DNA of 15,328 nt from Megasphaera sp. UBA5897 (GTDB lineage: Bacteria; Bacillota; Negativicutes; Veillonellales; Megasphaeraceae). The stretch is from assembly GCA_002431345.1 (NCBI GenBank), contig DJEN01000051.1, forward strand, positions 14,083 to 29,410, written 5' to 3'. Positions 14,109 to 15,328 of the stretch are shown piece after piece (positions within the stretch are counted from its first letter, which is position 1; each line of letters starts with the position of its first letter). A model generated the notes under the pieces. That model worked only from the letters and a program-made list of their open reading frames with translations. It made no database searches and had not been told where the DNA came from. The translations under genes and the position numbers were made by a program.

Positions 14109-15328
14109 ATGAAAAAACGAAAAGTAGTACTAGTAATGGGAATGGCTATGACAATGGGGACGATAAGCGCATGGGCGGCAAATCCGTTTGTAGATGTTCC
14201 GACAGACAGTTGGGCGTACCAGTCTGTTGCCGCGTTGGCTGACGCGGGTGTTATTCAAGGTGTTGATGGCCAGTATTTTCAAGGCGGGCGCACGATTACA
14301 CGCTATGAAGCCGCTGAAATGACAGCAAAAGCGATGGCTCATATGGATACGGCATCTGTGGAACAACGTGCGTTGGTTCATCGCTTGGCTGATGAATATG
14401 CAGACGAATTGCAGCAGCTTGGAGTTCGCGTGACAGCGCTGGAAAATAAAGCAGGCAATGTAGTTCTCAGCGGTGATGCCCGCGTGCGTTTCCGCAGCCA
14501 AAGCCGGGGACGTGACGGCAATTCCTTGGGCAAGAAAAATGACAATTCTTGGGATTATCATGTCAACATCAATGCCAATGCGCAGGTCAATGACCGCGTC
14601 AAAGTACACTATCAGCTGACAACGGATGAACAGGGATTTGCAGATAACACGGCTGCACAGGAAAAGAAAAACAATCCCTTTACGCGTCTGGCTAATGTCG
14701 AATATACGCCGGACAGCCATTGGACGACGACAGTTGGCCGCTATACCTATAAAATGGGTGGCGGTATGGGACTGCAGTACAGTCATGCCTTTGACGGTGC
14801 ACAGGCTGTATATGCCAACGGTAACTGGAAACTGACCGGCGGCTACGGCAAATTCAAAAAAGACAGCGATTTTATTTTCGCCAATATCAAAGATAGAAAA
14901 GGACAAGATTTGCAAAATCTCAAAGCAGGCTATGCCATGATTGACGGTACGTTTGGGCGTGTCGGTACGGGAGTGTACTATAATCAGTTCAATCATTCCG
15001 GCAGTGCTGATGAAAAGCCGACGACAGCCATGGCTAAAAATTTAGACCATATCTTAGGCGGCTATCTTTCTGTAAAACTGGCGGATTTTTGGAATGTCCT
15101 CGGAGACTATCAGCGTATTTCCAAGGAAAAGGAAACAATGCATGACAAAGATGCGAATCTGTGGGGTGTCAAAGTAAGTTACGGCAAGGCTGTTCCCTCT
15201 GCTAAAGGTACTTGGATGGGCTGGCTGGAATACATAGATGCCGATCCGTATGCCCTGTATGGCTTTGCCGGCTCTTGGCGGTACGGTGATATGCTGGACA
15301 ATATCCGTTCTTGGGGCGCAGGCGTTAC
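14109..15328 (+). CDS. SLH-domain outer-membrane porin, OmpM type (3' partial)
   Basis: The frame is open from ATG at 14109 to the window edge (406 full codons); the end is missing. Residues 1-23 or 24 form a signal peptide (MKKRK, hydrophobic core, SAWA-A cleavage region). Residues about 25-77 are one SLH domain: NPFVDVPTDSWAYQSVAALA, then GVIQGVDG and the TITRYEAAEM motif. A short amphipathic, probably coiled-coil helix follows (about 88-112, ending VRVTALENK). From about 115 onward are alternating beta-strand segments typical of a barrel, such as VVLSGDARVRFRSQ and NVEYTPDSHWTTTVGRYTY. In Negativicutes such proteins bind the peptidoglycan through SLH and hold the outer membrane to it while acting as a general porin. 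Ribosome binding site AGGGGG is at 14097-14102. Often members occur in tandem; downstream sequence is not visible. Confidence 0.93.
   Translation, partial: MKKRKVVLVMGMAMTMGTISAWAANPFVDVPTDSWAYQSVAALADAGVIQGVDGQYFQGGRTITRYEAAEMTAKAMAHMDTASVEQRALVHRLADEYADELQQLGVRVTALENKAGNVVLSGDARVRFRSQSRGRDGNSLGKKNDNSWDYHVNINANAQVNDRVKVHYQLTTDEQGFADNTAAQEKKNNPFTRLANVEYTPDSHWTTTVGRYTYKMGGGMGLQYSHAFDGAQAVYANGNWKLTGGYGKFKKDSDFIFANIKDRKGQDLQNLKAGYAMIDGTFGRVGTGVYYNQFNHSGSADEKPTTAMAKNLDHILGGYLSVKLADFWNVLGDYQRISKEKETMHDKDANLWGVKVSYGKAVPSAKGTWMGWLEYIDADPYALYGFAGSWRYGDMLDNIRSWGAGV

Noticed and set aside
14130..14996. Long open frame on the minus strand opposite the porin (288 codons)
   Set aside because: It lies wholly antisense to a well-supported SLH porin, has no recognisable domain and no ribosome binding site, and its composition fits a shadow of the coding strand.

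Overview
The window looks like the chromosome of a diderm Firmicute of the class Negativicutes, close to Megasphaera, Dialister or Veillonella. The main sign is the last gene: an outer-membrane porin with a signal peptide, one SLH domain and a short coiled coil ahead of a beta-barrel (OmpM type), an architecture typical of this class. Strong AGGAGG-like ribosome binding sites and Firmicute-like gene content agree. The genus is inference. No rRNA, tRNA, CRISPR array, insertion sequence or prophage gene was seen.

Layout. 1-600: 3' end of a polar amino-acid ABC transporter ATPase and its terminator. 709-5941: three same-strand genes, an OLD-family ATPase/TOPRIM nuclease with an apparent C2H2 zinc finger, a type IA topoisomerase III, and a TPR-like protein that appears to end in a cold-shock-like domain. 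6020-7585: dCTP deaminase and a P1-family (DmpA-type) peptidase behind a clear sigma-70 promoter. 7586-7965: about 380 bases without a convincing gene, holding a strong terminator and then four 11-bp-spaced direct repeats next to a -10 box. 7966-10968: yraN, comM and dprA, tightly packed. 11022-12533 (minus strand): a flavin disulfide oxidoreductase, convergent with dprA. 12716-13894: an M20D amidohydrolase, divergent from the oxidoreductase across a 182-bp control region. 14109 to the window end: the SLH porin, cut by the edge.

How the genes fit together. Much of the window concerns DNA and nucleotides: the OLD nuclease and TopB (both TOPRIM enzymes), Dcd for dUTP supply, and YraN-ComM-DprA for handling incoming or recombining DNA. 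The peptidase, amidohydrolase and amino-acid transporter suit a peptide- and amino-acid-using fermenter.

The best candidates for something new are: (1) the 11-bp-phased repeat array in front of yraN-comM-dprA, which has the geometry of an OmpR/PhoB-type response-regulator site replacing the -35 box; (2) the C2H2 zinc-finger pattern inside the OLD nuclease; (3) the TPR plus cold-shock-like protein beside topB; (4) two sets of symmetric sites in the oxidoreductase/amidohydrolase intergenic region. No complete known defence system is present: the OLD gene has no UvrD-type helicase partner in the window.
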